A stretch of 64,000 nucleotides of DNA, taken from NCBI GenBank assembly GCA_037903355.1, contig JBAJFE010000059.1, positions 124,001 to 188,000 on the forward strand, read 5' to 3'. The notes under the pieces are model-generated. The model was not told where the DNA came from. It ran no database searches and worked only from the letters and a program-made list of their open reading frames with translations. Shown one piece after another: positions 38,487-51,600 of this stretch; the first letter of the stretch is position 1; each line of letters begins with the position of its first letter. The DNA comes from Trichuris trichiura. Lineage: Eukaryota; Nematoda; Enoplea; Trichinellida; Trichuridae. The position numbers and the translations under genes are program-made.

Positions 38487-41400
38487 TTGAGAAAAATGGT
38501 CACATTTGACAGAAACGTCACGAAGCAGTATGTTCTCATTGGGAATTTTGTCGCATCCTGCGATTTGCTAGAACACTCAATGTTGAACTGTAACGGGGTT
38601 ATTTTTGAACGACTTTCCGTGTACAGCACAAAAACAAAAGAGTTTTGGCTTTTCGTTGGGGCTTATCTGCTTCTGACTCTCTTATCCGGTAAGTACTTCA
38701 TTCTCAAACGCGGAGTAACCCAGAAATCAAACTTGAAGAAAGTTTCCGCTTAACTATTATTACTTTCCAGTACGGTCTCTTCTCTAAGCTGCTCACAGGC
38801 GAGAAAAAGAGTCTAACTTCATCACTTGCGGGCTTGCGCCTTTTAATAAGAAAATACTTATGTTAGTATACTGCACAGGTTAGAATGCCAACACTAAATC
38901 TAATCGCCTGCTTGGTATCTGATGTTTTCTAATATAAACAGAGTACTATTCGAAATCTTTCTTAAACATTGGTATTCAGGTCAGCTGTTAGTTGGACTGC
39001 TTGAATGCGATTTTGCTAACAACTCGTTCCTAATTTTTCATTGGCATCGTCTCGTAATGCAAATTTTTTCCATTTCCCCTAACGGAAGTTGAATAGTAAT
39101 AAGGGCTATTTCAGCAAAGTGAGGCAACTTTTGGATTCATTACGTTCGACTCAAATGCTGCACATCCCGCCTCAATCTTATTGCTATACGTGTGAACCAG
39201 TCCCTAGCGCTTTTCAAAGTAAGACCTTGTCCATTTTGCAGCATTAGTATACTATTGCGGCGTTATAAAGGTATTGGATAAGACCTATCTGCTCGAATGT
39301 AAAGGTGTTTCTGCACGGGCTTAGCGTATTTTCTCTGCTTCTTAGCATTATCTGCGTGAGATCTGTATTGCCGCTTCCAGACAAAGACACTGAGTATCCA
39401 CAACTTCCGCAGAGGTATTGCCTTTGAAACAGCAGTTGAGAATATGAATGCAAGTCTTACAGGATTCGTTTCGGTTGACTCTTCTACAAATATGGTTATT
39501 GAACCTATAAATCTTTGCTTATCGTGCTTGCACGTTAGCTCTTCTTAGCTAGTGCTGGTGTGAAAATAGTTTTTTGCCATCTGAATGCACTTCATTGCTA
39601 AGTGGGCTGACGAAAAGGCTAAAAACAAGTGAAAAATGGTCTTGTAGAACTTCGTTTACGAAACTGTTGCCACTTGAACGTTTAATCCCGAATCGATCCC
39701 TTTGGCAACAAGAGGTCTGCGTTTCCTTGAAGCTACTGTTGCTTAGCTTCATAGTTTTGAAAGGCTTTTCTAATTCTATGGAAACTTTTTGATTTTGCGA
39801 ACGTTGCAAGCTTTCGCGCGGAGGGTACCGTTCAGTTTTTATAGATAACTGAAATGAAAATTTTTTAAATTGACTTTTAAAGCTGAAATCCATATTCATA
39901 AAAATATTTTAATCGTTAGGTTATTTGTCCTGCCTGATACTAGCTATATCATCTGTGGATGTCACTACCGTCAGAGTGATTTGGCGAACAGGAAAGAAAA
40001 GCGACAAAGCTTTGGCAACCAAAATGTTCATGCTAATTCGAAGGTATTCTCCGTTTTTAAACAGGTATCACCTTTGTGCAAGGTAACAGCTTGTAGATAT
40101 CATCAGGTTATTGTGGCACTGGTGGCAATTAATGCATCTGCAATTGAGACAATGCCTATATTACTAGACCGTATCTCCAATTCGATCGTCGCAATTTCTG
40201 TTACATGTCTAGTGATACTGCTGTTTGACGAGTAGTTGCAGGCAAGTCGTAGGAGAGCACAAGTTGTTTTGCCGATACCGTTTTAGAATACTGCCACTCG
40301 TCGTATGTCAGAAATATGGTTTAAGCTTGGGAGCCTATTCTGCGCAGTACCGTTACTTTCTTAGCTTTCTTTGGTTCTGTCGACGTCTATTGTAGCCTTG
40401 TTTTGGTGCTCATGTACCTATGCTATCCGATCAGTTTTCCTTTGGGATACATTTTGGACGTTATAATCGGGAAAGATGTTGGTCATCTGTATCGACGACA
40501 AGAGCTTAAAGAACTGATTAGTAGACATGGACCGAGGCGAGATCATTTTCAGAGCCTATTCGAAAAAGTTTGTTGCTAATAATTGGAAATTAGACTTCCA
40601 GTATTTTGCTTCAGGAAGAAGGAAAACTTACGGAACCAACCCAGTTTAGTGGGCAGCTTTCAAGTATGGAAGTTCAAGTGATACGGGTAACATTGAAACT
40701 TCTAAATTTTGCGTTCAGTAATTTATTTTTGCGCTAGGGTATTCTCGGTCTGAGTAAGAAGACAGCCTCAGACGCTTTAGTACCACTTAATAAAGTGTTC
40801 ATGGTGGATTATCAAGACGAAATAGACAAAGAATTTGTTTTAAAAGTTCATTACATATGATACTTCAATTTGGGTTTATTACCGTTTGTCTTTAAGGTTT
40901 TGAAGTGTGCGCATCGGCATATTCCTGTGTACTCATCTTCAAGGAAAAATATAGTGTGCTGTATCTCTGCCAGACGGGTAATTCGACGTTCGCTTTAGTA
41001 GCCATTTACGTACAAGCGATCTTACGTTTGCAGGTGCTCAGGGTTGATCCAAATTTTCGTATTCCAGTTTACAAATTCATTCGTTCTACTTCTTTGACGC
41101 CATCTGAATGCTTAAGCGTATTTACCGTTCCCGAGAATCAACCACTTTTCGATGTCGTTAGGAAGTTTCGCTTAGGCACATTGCGTACGTATAGCAGCTG
41201 GAGAAACCAGATCCGTTAACGTAAAGTTTTTGTAGCACGTTTGGCGTTTGTTGTAAGAATAGAAAGGAGAAAGATCGTCGAGGTAAACAGTTCATGTAAC
41301 CGTTCACTTTTCTTATTTCCATTGTACCATTCTTTCTGCGTTAACGCAGTCTCACAACTGCTCGTCAAAACGTCCATTCTTTCAATACCACGTTGAAACC

Positions 41401-44058
41401 CTGAGTTCTCTGGTTTATTTCTAGTGGAGGTAAATTGCTATTTTACTCAACTATCCGTAACACTATAGGTGACGTAGATGACTAGATTGCCTGATAGGTT
41501 CATGAAGTTTTCTGTTTTAAATATTTTAACTTACCGTACAAATGTGATAAGTTTCTGTAAACATGCTTTTCATCTTGTGTTGCTGCGGTTCATTTCCATA
41601 CAGTTAAAGCATTACGTAGGAGAACAAGACGTGGCAACTATTTAAATGAATTTTTGTTAATGGGTAAAAACGTTAGATTCTAACATCCAATAATGTCTCT
41701 TCTACTTCCTTTTATTAGAATGGGTAGCGTAAAGTAACAGCATTGAAAAGGAGGACAAATCTCTAGGTTCCTATTATCATCATATATCGCTTGTATAAAG
41801 CGTTTATTTAATTGGAGAATAGCAGTCGATGGATAAGCGCAATAATTAGTCACGTACCCGTGTAATTATACGTTTTAGCACAGCCAGTTTTACCTAGCAG
41901 TTACCCGAGTAAGTGCTAAAACTATTTCTGGAAAAACGCTTTGCAACCTACAAAAGCGAGCTGCAAAGAATTTTATTACTTTGCGTCGCTGTTTAGTTTT
42001 TCAAAAGCTCTATAGAATTCGCGATTAAGTGAGTGCTCATCTTTTGTCTTTAGGAAGCGGGCATTGTTCGCCTTTTGAAATTCTTTTACTAATAGATGTA
42101 CGCAGGTAGCTTCGTAAACATGGTTTTTACAACTGTGCACATGCTAATGGGTCACAAGTTCACAATACGCGAAATAAATGTATTAAAAATTAAAATTTCC
42201 AGACTGTTAGCTCATAAAATCCAAAACTACTGACGATAGCATTCTTTTGTAAGGAATCTCACGTTTTTCATCAGCTTATGATTTTTGTTTCTGTAATTTA
42301 TTTTTTCGTCTTCACATGAAACTTTTAACACGAATTTAAAGATCACCCGCTTTGTAGTAGGATGGCAGAGTTTCACCTGTTCATGTATGGTTTTTCTAGC
42401 GGAAGCTCCTTGTTTTTACTTGGGCCTTCCAGAAATGCCTTTCTTAGTTTTATGAGGTCATAAGCAAAGGTAGAATGAAGCGATTTTGCGCATAGGTTAT
42501 GTCTACAGAGCTTAGGAAGTTGTCACGTTGCTGCTGAGCAGCAACGGGACCACAACAATCAGACTGGTGTGCTGTTCGCTTGTCTCAACCCCACTGTCTG
42601 TATTAGGGGGATTATTCTATTTGCTTTATTATAGCTGTATGTTTTTGAAATTGCCATTTCCGCTTATTCTGTACGCACTTTGTTTGTCGTGCAATGAAGA
42701 GACGATCAGTACGCAGACAGCCATTAGTACATGAGCATCATCGTGAAAGGAAAAACTGTGACAGCGTTTAAGCCTTCAGCTTATACGCACATGATTTTTA
42801 CTACATATTACAAGTTTAATTTTATGTCTATTCTTCTAAGGAATACCTGTTCTTCCATTTTAATTTTCGTTTTTGATGAACGTTGAGAAAAAAAGTTAAG
42901 CTGACTGTAATACTAACACCAATGTCTGAAGTTTCGTTGTTTTTATTCAGTGCTACGATTCCACCGAAAGTTTTCTTGACTATACTTCCCAATGATTTAA
43001 AGTAATAGAGTGTACACTTTGACTTGAAAAAATATTATTTAACGTTCCCTGTAAAGAACTACCTGTTCTCTTAGGTAGCAATCGCTCTTGCTGTGGTGCA
43101 GAGTAAACTTAATTCGCATACTGGACATATTGCTTATTACAGTTATGCCGTGATGGCAAAAACTTGGTTTTTTCCTTGTAAATCTTCTTGCTTAAACGCT
43201 GCAGTTGCAGGTTATTGGTATAACGTCTCAGCAGGACGTCCTTAAAGCAATGTTCACCGATGAGGAACCCCCACAACCCAAACCGTACGACAACGTTATT
43301 GAGACTTCCAACTTATGACATAACTAAAATTTAGGTACAGGCGAGACAGGTCTTCTGCTGATCGCTCCAAGATGAACAACGGCATGCCTCACGACCTGTC
43401 TAATATCGAAACCTTTGAGCAGAGTTGATGGCACCTCTTACCAGCTTATGAATACTGCCTAATGGCTGTTTAGTTATCACAAAACTAGGCCTTCGATAAC
43501 TTCTCTCAAAAACAGATTTGTTTTTACAGAGTTGATGGTCACTGTAAGAGGACTAATTGTTTTAGCACATTTAGAAGCAACAGCGTTAATTAAAGTTATT
43601 TTCTGTTCTTTGTGAGTAGAATTTACTACCTTTCCACGTATCGACATTTATGATTTCATTCTAATAGGTTGATACTCACTTAACGTAGTTGTTATGTTCT
43701 CTACTTCAGCGGGTTTGCAGATTGGAACATGACTGAAAATTTTAGAAGTATATTTCTCTTGGAAACTATTAATACTTCTTCCTTCTGAAGCGAAATACTA
43801 TCTGCAACGCAGTCCAAACGTACAAGCGAAAGAATGCTGTACGAACACCAAAGTGTTGAGGAGCAAAAGTTCCCCTTAACCTTAGCTCGCTATCCTGTCT
43901 GCATGGTCTATTCAGAAAAATTCTTTCGTAATAACTTTTTACTCGTCGAGCATAATTTAAGTGCCATCATTAGAGAATGCGGTAAGCACACTCTTTTCAA
44001 CAGCTTGAAATGTCAAGACGAATTACGCGAAATGATGATGATGCAGGAACTAATGTAG
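38487..44058 (+). CDS. CNNM (cyclin M, ancient conserved domain) metal transport mediator
   Basis: Exon chain on the + strand. One exon ending at 38688 holds a signal-anchor-like helix (FWLFVGAYLLLTLLSG). DUF21 membrane exons are 40065-40231 (VIVALVAINASAIETMPILL), 40287-40346 (EILPLVVCQKYGLSLGAYSA) and 40396-40567 (LMYLCYPISFPLGYILD, KDVGHLYRRQELKELI). A CBS pair follows at 40.61-41.28 kb and about 43.21-43.28 kb: LGLSKKTASDALVPLNKVFM, CAHRHIPVYSSSRKNIV, FRLGTL and VIGITSQQDVLKAMF. Downstream exons at 43.33-43.43, 43.53 and 43.7 kb keep the CNNM order (HDLSNIETFEQ, LMVTVRGLIVLAHLEATALI, KYYLQRSPNVQ), the start of the cyclic-nucleotide-binding-like domain. CNNMs handle Mg2+ efflux or exchange at the basolateral membrane. 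Exons between 38.7 and 40.06 kb, the 5' start and the last exon are not resolved; the ends given are approximate. Confidence 0.78.
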
Positions 44059-44209
44059 CACTTTTTCATCTTCACTTTTCCACATTTCAGGTGCTCATCT
44101 ATTTCACACGTATGAACGATCGATGGTCGAATGTCCTTTGCAGGTTTGCTGTTCACTTTAGGTGATTGCAATGGTCTAAATGACGAAGGCGAGACAAGGA
44201 GTGCCTATT

Positions 44210-47200
44210 CTACGTTTTATTTCTGGCTTGCTGTTTTTCTGCGGAGTTTATGTCGATGACTTTTGAAGTTGCGCGCCTTTCTAGCTTCATTTCAATGGCT
44301 CGTAGAGTGGATCGTCTTTCAGGCTTCACATCCGTTTTTGCTACGGCGTGCTTGTTTGTTTCAGCAGTTACTTTCGCAGGCCGATGCCTTAACATCATTT
44401 TCGTTTCTTCAGGCGGCAATACACGGCGTCGTTTCTTAGGCAGTTTTGCCCTGGCTTGAGCATGGGAATAGAACATTTCGAAATTGCTAACGATAACAGG
44501 CATAGGCAAAGCAAGCGTAAGTACACCGGTTAAAGCACACAGGCATCCTATTATCATACCAACACTGGTTTTAGGCACCATATCACCATATCCTATAGTA
44601 CACATAGTAACAATTGCCCACCACAATCCTAAGGGAATGCTGTCAAAGTCATTTTCCGGGTTGTTCTCGCTCCTTTCAGCATAAAAGATCAAAGAACCGT
44701 AAAGTACAATGCCAAGTACGACGACAAAGACGAGGAGGATGAGTTCGTGAGCGCTAGCTTTGACGGTTTGTATAAGAATTTTAAGGCCAGATGAGTGCTT
44801 CGCAAGCCGGAAGAGACGCATTATTCGTATAATGCCGAAGAACTGCACCGTGTCGTAGCTTTCACCATGGCGAGTTAAAAAACGAATTGTCATTTCCACG
44901 AAGAATGACAAAGTTGCAACGAAGTCAATTAAGTTCAACGTGTCTTTGAAAAAGTACAACTTGCTTGGGCAAAAGGTAAAGCGCATGATAATCTCAAAAG
45001 CAAACCAGGTGTTGCAGAACAAATCCACGAAAAGCAGCACATCGTCCGTTGTCGTTCGTACTTGCGTCAATCCAATATACTTTGTTTGTGATCCCGGGAT
45101 CACACTCCAGTTAAATACGATGGCAGTCATGTTTTCCAAATTGGGAACCACAAAAGACGGCTGAGCTTTCAGGCAAAATACCAGCGTTGAAAGGCAAATG
45201 AAAAATATAGAAATTGTTGAAATCATCTGAAATGGGTGTTTCCCATTATTCCTTACTAATGAGACGGCAATGGCTATGCTTTATAGATTATTTTATATAC
45301 AGTTGAACGTTCAAGATGCAAATGCAGAATCTTTTTTAATGAGCTTCATTATCATGCATGAAGTATTTCATATTCTATTCTGAATGTCAAAACTGCTTTG
45401 AACTAAGGGCACGAGCTTTTTGACGGATAGACAGCACCGTCTGATTTTAGACAAGGTGTTAATACAGATACAGTTCTAAAAAATTAATCTTACTGCTTTT
45501 TCCCGTTTCACTTAGCAGCTGTCTGTTTATTTGCAAGCTGATCCTCAGGTCAAACTCAAAAATTAATTTATACTTGAAAGAGTGGAATATTTTATCCAAG
45601 GGAAAAATGTTAACGTTCTTAGTCGATGAATGAAGTAGCTAAACATTCTTAGGTATTGCTTCCATTAGCCAAGTAAAAGTAGATGATCAGGCAAATTACA
45701 CAACATTTAGGGTATTCATGTCTGGTAGAATTAAATAAATAATAATTTCTCGAAACTGGTGTGTGTATATAAGTTTTCATGATCGAATTGTGATCGTTAA
45801 ATCGCTGATGAGGCAGTCAAGTAAACCCTAAAAGCACCGCCGTCATTTCGGCGCAATAAAAACTAGCCTAACATGGTTTAGAAGTGAATTCCTCATAGAC
45901 TGAAAGTGATAGTGTCGACATAGACTAGACAGAGGAAAAAATTGAGTTCTTCCACAGCTGTGAACACAGGGTGTTTCTTAACGGGGCAGTGGATCTTCAT
46001 CACTACTTCATACGGTATGTGTTCTTGCCCGTTGATGGGTTCTGAAATTAAACCGAAGCAAATGCCCTACCAACGGATGGATGAGCAATTATTAAGGAAA
46101 AATACAGAACAATTCTTAACAGTTTCGGAGCTTTCGGGACTAACCTTGTCCCGTCGTCAGCGATGGTGGTAATGGTCATGGCAGTAAAGGCTAGACAACA
46201 TTTTTCAGTTGTAATTGTCTTACATGTACCCCTATTCGAGAAAATAGTGTTAATATCTTCGTATGGATGACAGTAAAGGCTAGACAACATTTTTCAGTTG
46301 TATTGTCTTATATAGATTTTGTCTACTGTATTAATAGATCAGATAAGTCTTCTGTTTAAGCGTAAACTATCAATATTTTGCTTGGAACCCTAAACTACTC
46401 CTTACAGTTAAGTAGGACTATTATATTAGCATAATTAACCGTCACCCCTTCTCTTTTTTGTTTATATGTTCAAATCGTTGCATTTTCAGCCAGAAGTTAA
46501 AATTAAAATGAGAATATTACCATTAGGCACTACCTGGTCGAAATGTTGTCCCATCTGATGCAAATGGCATTTTGTTGTCTGCGTGGGAGATACAAGGAGC
46601 TAATTCTTACTCCATGCTCAGTGTAAGAAAGGGCGTGGGCGTAAGGTAAATGATTACTGCCAGTAACTATTGAATACTGATGCTTAAAGTAGGCAAGATC
46701 TGAAAAGCTATCTCATTATGGCATATTTCTTTTCTTTTTTAAATAAACGACTGATAAGTGATAAGGCACGATAGCTGTGCTCAAATTTGTGAATCAAGTA
46801 GCGTTTCAAAGGAGTTACTTTATCACTGACTAAAATAAGCCTGTTTCTTCCCTTGTACAAGTATTGCAAAATACATCTCATGTGGCAAGCCACTGTCAGT
46901 TGATTGAAGCAAAATTGCGGAGGAAGCTGAGCACCCTCTGCATTCGTTCATACCACTGAATCATAGACTTCCTCTAAACTGCAGAAACTTCAAGGTAACT
47001 GAGAAAAGTCATCTGTTTAAGCAAGTTCTATCAGTCAAAGAAACGAAGAATAATGTTCAGATGAAGTCGCTGATGGAAGGAAATGAAAACCTTATTCTCA
47101 CCTTCCACAGCGCAGGCATTTGCCTGAATGAAAATACGGTTGTAATTATGAGCAATATCCATTACTCTCAGTTAGGTACAGGAATAGGCTATTTATAACA

Positions 47201-48653
47201 TCATTTATGGATTAAATTATATATCCTCTATTTCAGGTAACAGCAGTGAGGTGCTTACGCTACCGTTCGGGTCAGTCAGATGAAATTCCCATGCGCTTGC
47301 GAATACCTGACTTTGCAAACAAACATTGATGATAGGGCGCGAATGGTCCCTAAAGCTCTGTCATAAATGTTGTTTTACCGTCAATAAAAGGTGTTACAAA
47401 TGGCTGATTCTTTTCTTACAACAACTAAACAATATGCAACCATTACGAAAGAAGAATGTTTACGAGCAATATCTATTAATAAAACTTTGACGTATTTAAA
47501 CAACGGAAATTGTAGTTTAGCGCGGTAAAATGTCTTAGGACTTACTCGAGCCGCTGATGACGACCATGGTTGATCAAAGAGAGACCATATTTTAGGTTTT
47601 AGATGCTGCCACCAATTCAAGTTGTTTGCAAGATAATCATCCTCCCATCCAAACATCACTGCCAGTTCCTCATCTGTATACGTTCTGTTTTCGAGCTGCT
47701 CAATCACAGCTAACGTTTCCTGTGTGTTTCTGAACAGGATGTGAGATTTTTTTCCAATAGCTACTAGTAAAAACAAACCTATGTTGGGTATATGTCATCC
47801 AGCAGCACGGCTCCACTTGATTTGAGTCTAATCCCCAGAATTCCAGTTCTTCTTCAAATAAAGGTCCACATACATTGGTTGGGTAATGTAGTTTGCCTGT
47901 AAAAGCGAGAATGGGAGATGCTTTCCACCCAAAGTCAGTGAACATGATTAAAACTGAGTTTCCTCTATTACGCTGTCTTTATATTAGCACTTTATGCTTT
48001 CTGTTGAGGCTTGCCGTAGAATGTTGACTCCTTTTACACCTATAACATTGGTCATTTCTCGTGCTAAGGTAGTCAACAAATTCAACATTGCAATCTCTGC
48101 CTTTATTAATGTGTTGCTTTGTAAGCTTACTTCCACATGAATTTATGTAAGCTAACTTACTTTGGGATGTCAACGTATGGCCAAAGAGCAAATCGAATAG
48201 ATTATGGGGAAAATAAAACGCATCAACGTTGACTCAGCAATAGCCTACGACTGTTTTTTAAGTCAGCCTTTAGCATCTTGTATTGCATTGCTTAATTTAC
48301 TATATGCTAGCTATCATGAACTCGTAGCTTATAATAATATTAATGTATTGCACTTACGTTTAACTGCTGTTCAAGCTTATTACCTGAGCCACTGCGCCTA
48401 CTCGTAAAGGAAGCTCCAAAATTGCTGCATATGGAGTTATTCTGCAAGGCTCACCTGTGCGGTAGTAGTTCAGTATTTGAGTGAACACGTCGGGATGGCG
48501 GTCGAAAAAATATTCCTTCAGCACCGGATCGTAGTTGGCCAAGTTTTCTGTCAGTTTGGACAATCGAGTAGCGGGAATCTTTTTAAGAACATGCTTGTGA
48601 GTTTCATGTCTTACACCACCTACATTAAGTATCACCCGATTGTCAGCATCCAT
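44210..48653 (-). CDS. Shaw-type (Kv3) voltage-gated potassium channel
   Basis: Four exons, 48653-48455, 47896-47779, 47729-47546 and 45226-44210, give 505 residues. The T1 tetramerisation domain ([53 protein letters not shown], Zn-site CCWMTYTQH) is typical of Kv3. The last exon has S1-S6: S4 is [18 protein letters not shown], then [11 protein letters not shown], the filter [12 protein letters not shown], and S6 with [25 protein letters not shown] follows, exactly Shaw-like. These channels make fast-deactivating or low-voltage-sensitive K+ currents in neurons and muscle. The first ATG at 48653 has an in-frame stop upstream, though an acceptor-like TTTAG there leaves a further 5' exon possible. 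The 2.3-kb third intron carries a dispersed repeat. The inner filter residue normally Thr is Cys. The C-terminal tail after S6 is short. Confidence 0.93.
45951..46165 (+). repeat. Dispersed repeat copy in the Kv3 intron (family shared with 56.6-57.1 kb)
   Basis: Shares CTACCAACGGATGGATGAGC and AAAATACAGAACAAT with the arms at 56.7-56.8 kb. It ends in the same hairpin motif (minus strand CTGACGACGGGAC ... GTCCCGAAAG, 46126-46160). It sits antisense within intron 3 of the potassium channel gene. Confidence 0.75.
46182..46310. repeat. Two direct copies of a 41-base hairpin-forming unit
   Basis: Copies at 46182-46222 and 46271-46310 share CAGTAAAGGCTAGACAACAT and TTTTTCAGTTGTA. Each can fold through GACAAC with GTTGTA and TTGTC. 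Copies start 89 bases apart and differ by one deleted A. Confidence 0.8.
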
Positions 48654-51600
48654 GTCCACAGGGAGGGCCTAAATCATCAGATTTGCGGTTGCTGAGCAGC
48701 AGATACGATAAACGCTTTTTAGCTAAGGCTCCGAGAATCGGAAGAAATGCCTGTCAAAGATAATAGCTTACCTATCAATCGTGAGGCCTTCAAATGCTTT
48801 TTTCATCTATGTCCATAAGAACGGCTTGTTTCAAAATTCTGATCAGTGTTTACTTCCTTAGAATACGATTTAACGTGTATATGCATGCCTTACAGGTTGA
48901 TTAGAATAAGTGCTAAGTTTTCATTTATGAAGTTCTTACATCCAGCCTCAATTATTACCGAAATGGCGAGTTATCGTCAAAAAGTGGCAACAGGTTATCA
49001 AGCAGGTAATGGCAAATGGCTTCAACAATCTACTGTCTACTGTTTATCAGAAGTAACTGACCAACTTGTCCTCTTTAACTGAGCTTGAATTCTTTGTCTA
49101 TGATCTATGAGTTCTCAGGGCTGCTGAATATACAAGTAATACGACAGCTTTTAGGTATTTATCTGTCGCAGACTTGGCTGTTACTCCTCAGGTAGTTATA
49201 CGCTGTCAACTGCAACGCGAATGTAAGTTCCTTTCCGCCAATTATTGCTGTTCGCATTCACAGTTAATTCAAAGATGGGATGAAAAAATAATACACACTG
49301 GCAAGCAGGCTTACCTGCGAAGGTCAGCGTTTTCACTGCTATGGGTTGATGTAAGTAAACAAATTCAATTGAGAATTCTTTAGTTCAAGGAAGTGCTGCT
49401 GTAAGTGTTTACTTAGGCGTGCTTCCAATGCACTACCAGGTCTTAGTGCGTTTACTCTGGGCCATGACAATGCTTGTTATTTTGGCTATTCGTGGATTCG
49501 CTAAATACTTATTAGGTGTGGCACTCCAAGGCAGCCAACTGCGCTCTAGCGAGCAATCACTTCCGTATGAGAAGCACCTAAATCACTTTGGCAAAGCAGT
49601 CAGCTGCAGTGAAGCCATTCTGATAAAATTATAATAGTTCCTTTTTGTCAAAAATGCTCAGAGATTAGGCTGTAAATTAGTCATTGAGTTTTCGTTGACT
49701 GAAAGCGTGTTCTGGCTCATTTCTTTTTCCGGTCCAATTATTTCATAAATAATTTAAACCTTGAAGGGAGTACGTTAATCAGACCTTGGAGAAGCAACAC
49801 GTGTGCAAGTTCTAAAACCTTATTTCCCTATGCATGCACATGCCAAGGCTCTGTCATCCAAGCAGCTCGTTATCCAGAGAAGTTAATAGTCTCCGTGCTA
49901 GTTCGGAAAGCATTTGAATCATTGCTCAGCACTTTGGCATTTGAGAAGATGAAACTATGCAAGGAAGCTTAAACGAACCGGTTTTGATTATTTGATTAAA
50001 AGCTGATGTTTCAAATCAAATCACCTGAATGGTATTGTATTTTGAAAGTATTGTGTTCCAAACTAGGGGACCTTGACCTGTTGCAGAAAATAAAGGTGAA
50101 GTTTATATGTTGAAAGACCTTTCTAAAAAGCATTACCATAAACTGTTAGCCGTAGTTCAAGCTGCGAGTCACGTTTTAACAGCCGCACGTTCGGCGTGCT
50201 TCTGCAACAGATACGGATCACCCATCAATCAGTGGAACCATGACTACTTCTTTTTGAGTTAAGTCAACGCTCTCATGCGCGGGAGGAGTACGTGAGAGAC
50301 AAGATATTTTCAGTCTTATAAAAGTAGGCGCATAGAGTCTAATTGCAAAATAAATTATACCTTCAGGGACACCGTTGAATGCTATTACAAGATTTGAATT
50401 TTAGTTCTATAAAACGAATTTTAATTGTTCACCTGGTTTTTGTTGTCTGCTGTTTATTGAAAATTACCATATGACTTATTAACATTACATATTCAGGCGC
50501 GTCTACTAGATTTCTATCTTCACCAGATGAAAGTTAAACGGGAACTGTATCACTTCGAAACGGAAAACGAACGTAAATCCGCATGTCCTCTGTTGTGTCT
50601 TAACCCTAGCAAAGAAGTGACCATTCAACGTTCGTCTTAATCTATATATTGATTTGTTTTAGTTTATGCGCTGCAAAAAGATGTTCCTTGAAGGCTGGTT
50701 CGAACGGTCAGTTTTTACTCCTTCTCAGTTCAGAATGGTAGGTCCAAAAGGAGTTACCTGAACAGTACTCGTCGTTGTCTTTGTATTCTGATCTTTACCA
50801 TCAGGAAGGTGCTTGATGGATATTCTTGATATCTTAAAATATTGAACATAATCAGCATCATGCATATCGTACGACCGCTAATGAATGCTTACATGAGCGA
50901 ATGATTACTTTATACGCTATTTATTATGCTTACAAAACTGTACATTGTTATTAAGCGGAATAAAAGGCAATCGTAAGTGGAAAATTTTCACATTGCTTTA
51001 AGTTTTCAGCTCGGTGAAGGTTCGCTGGAAGGATACTTCAGCAAATCAAAGTGAGTTACGTGAAGATAAGGTGCCAGACTTGAACTATTTCACCTCGTGT
51101 TGGGAAAACACTTTTTACTGCTGCTAGAAAAAGCTGCTAATTAAAGACTGTAAAATGTTTTCGTTCGAAGGCGGCAGAAAGGCTTATTAACATATAAAGC
51201 AAATGGTTTAATTTTTTAAGCATGTCACCTTTGCTTCTCAAAGCGCACTTGATATTTAATAGGCGAATAGGAACTCGCAGATGGTCATGAGTTTGTAAAC
51301 TTTGAAAGACGCTGCAACATTATTAAGGCTTCCTGTCACGCAGCTCAGTTACATAGTGAAATGCAGTGGAAATCGAACACTTAATTAAACTATGCACATT
51401 TGAATATAGTCCGCTTAATGCAAAATAGTAAACTTCCTTTAATCGTATCAGCATCGTACTGGTGAAAGTACTGGGCGAGCAGGTCTTACAAAATAACGGT
51501 AAAGGTAGATGCAGACATTTTAAACTTACTGATACGTTTTCGCTTCCATCTACGGATAATTTTGGGAAGTGCAAAGGGGAACATTTGAGCACATATTCCC

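Noticed and set aside
40347..40395. Frameshift in the CNNM DUF21 region
   Set aside because: A 49-base GT-AG intron (GTACCG...TTGTAG) restores the frame and gives AYSAHLVLVLMYL, so no mutation is needed.
43279..43328. CNNM stop codon at about 43318
   Set aside because: A GTACGA donor and AAATTTAG acceptor remove the stop, and the following exons carry the next CNNM segments in order.
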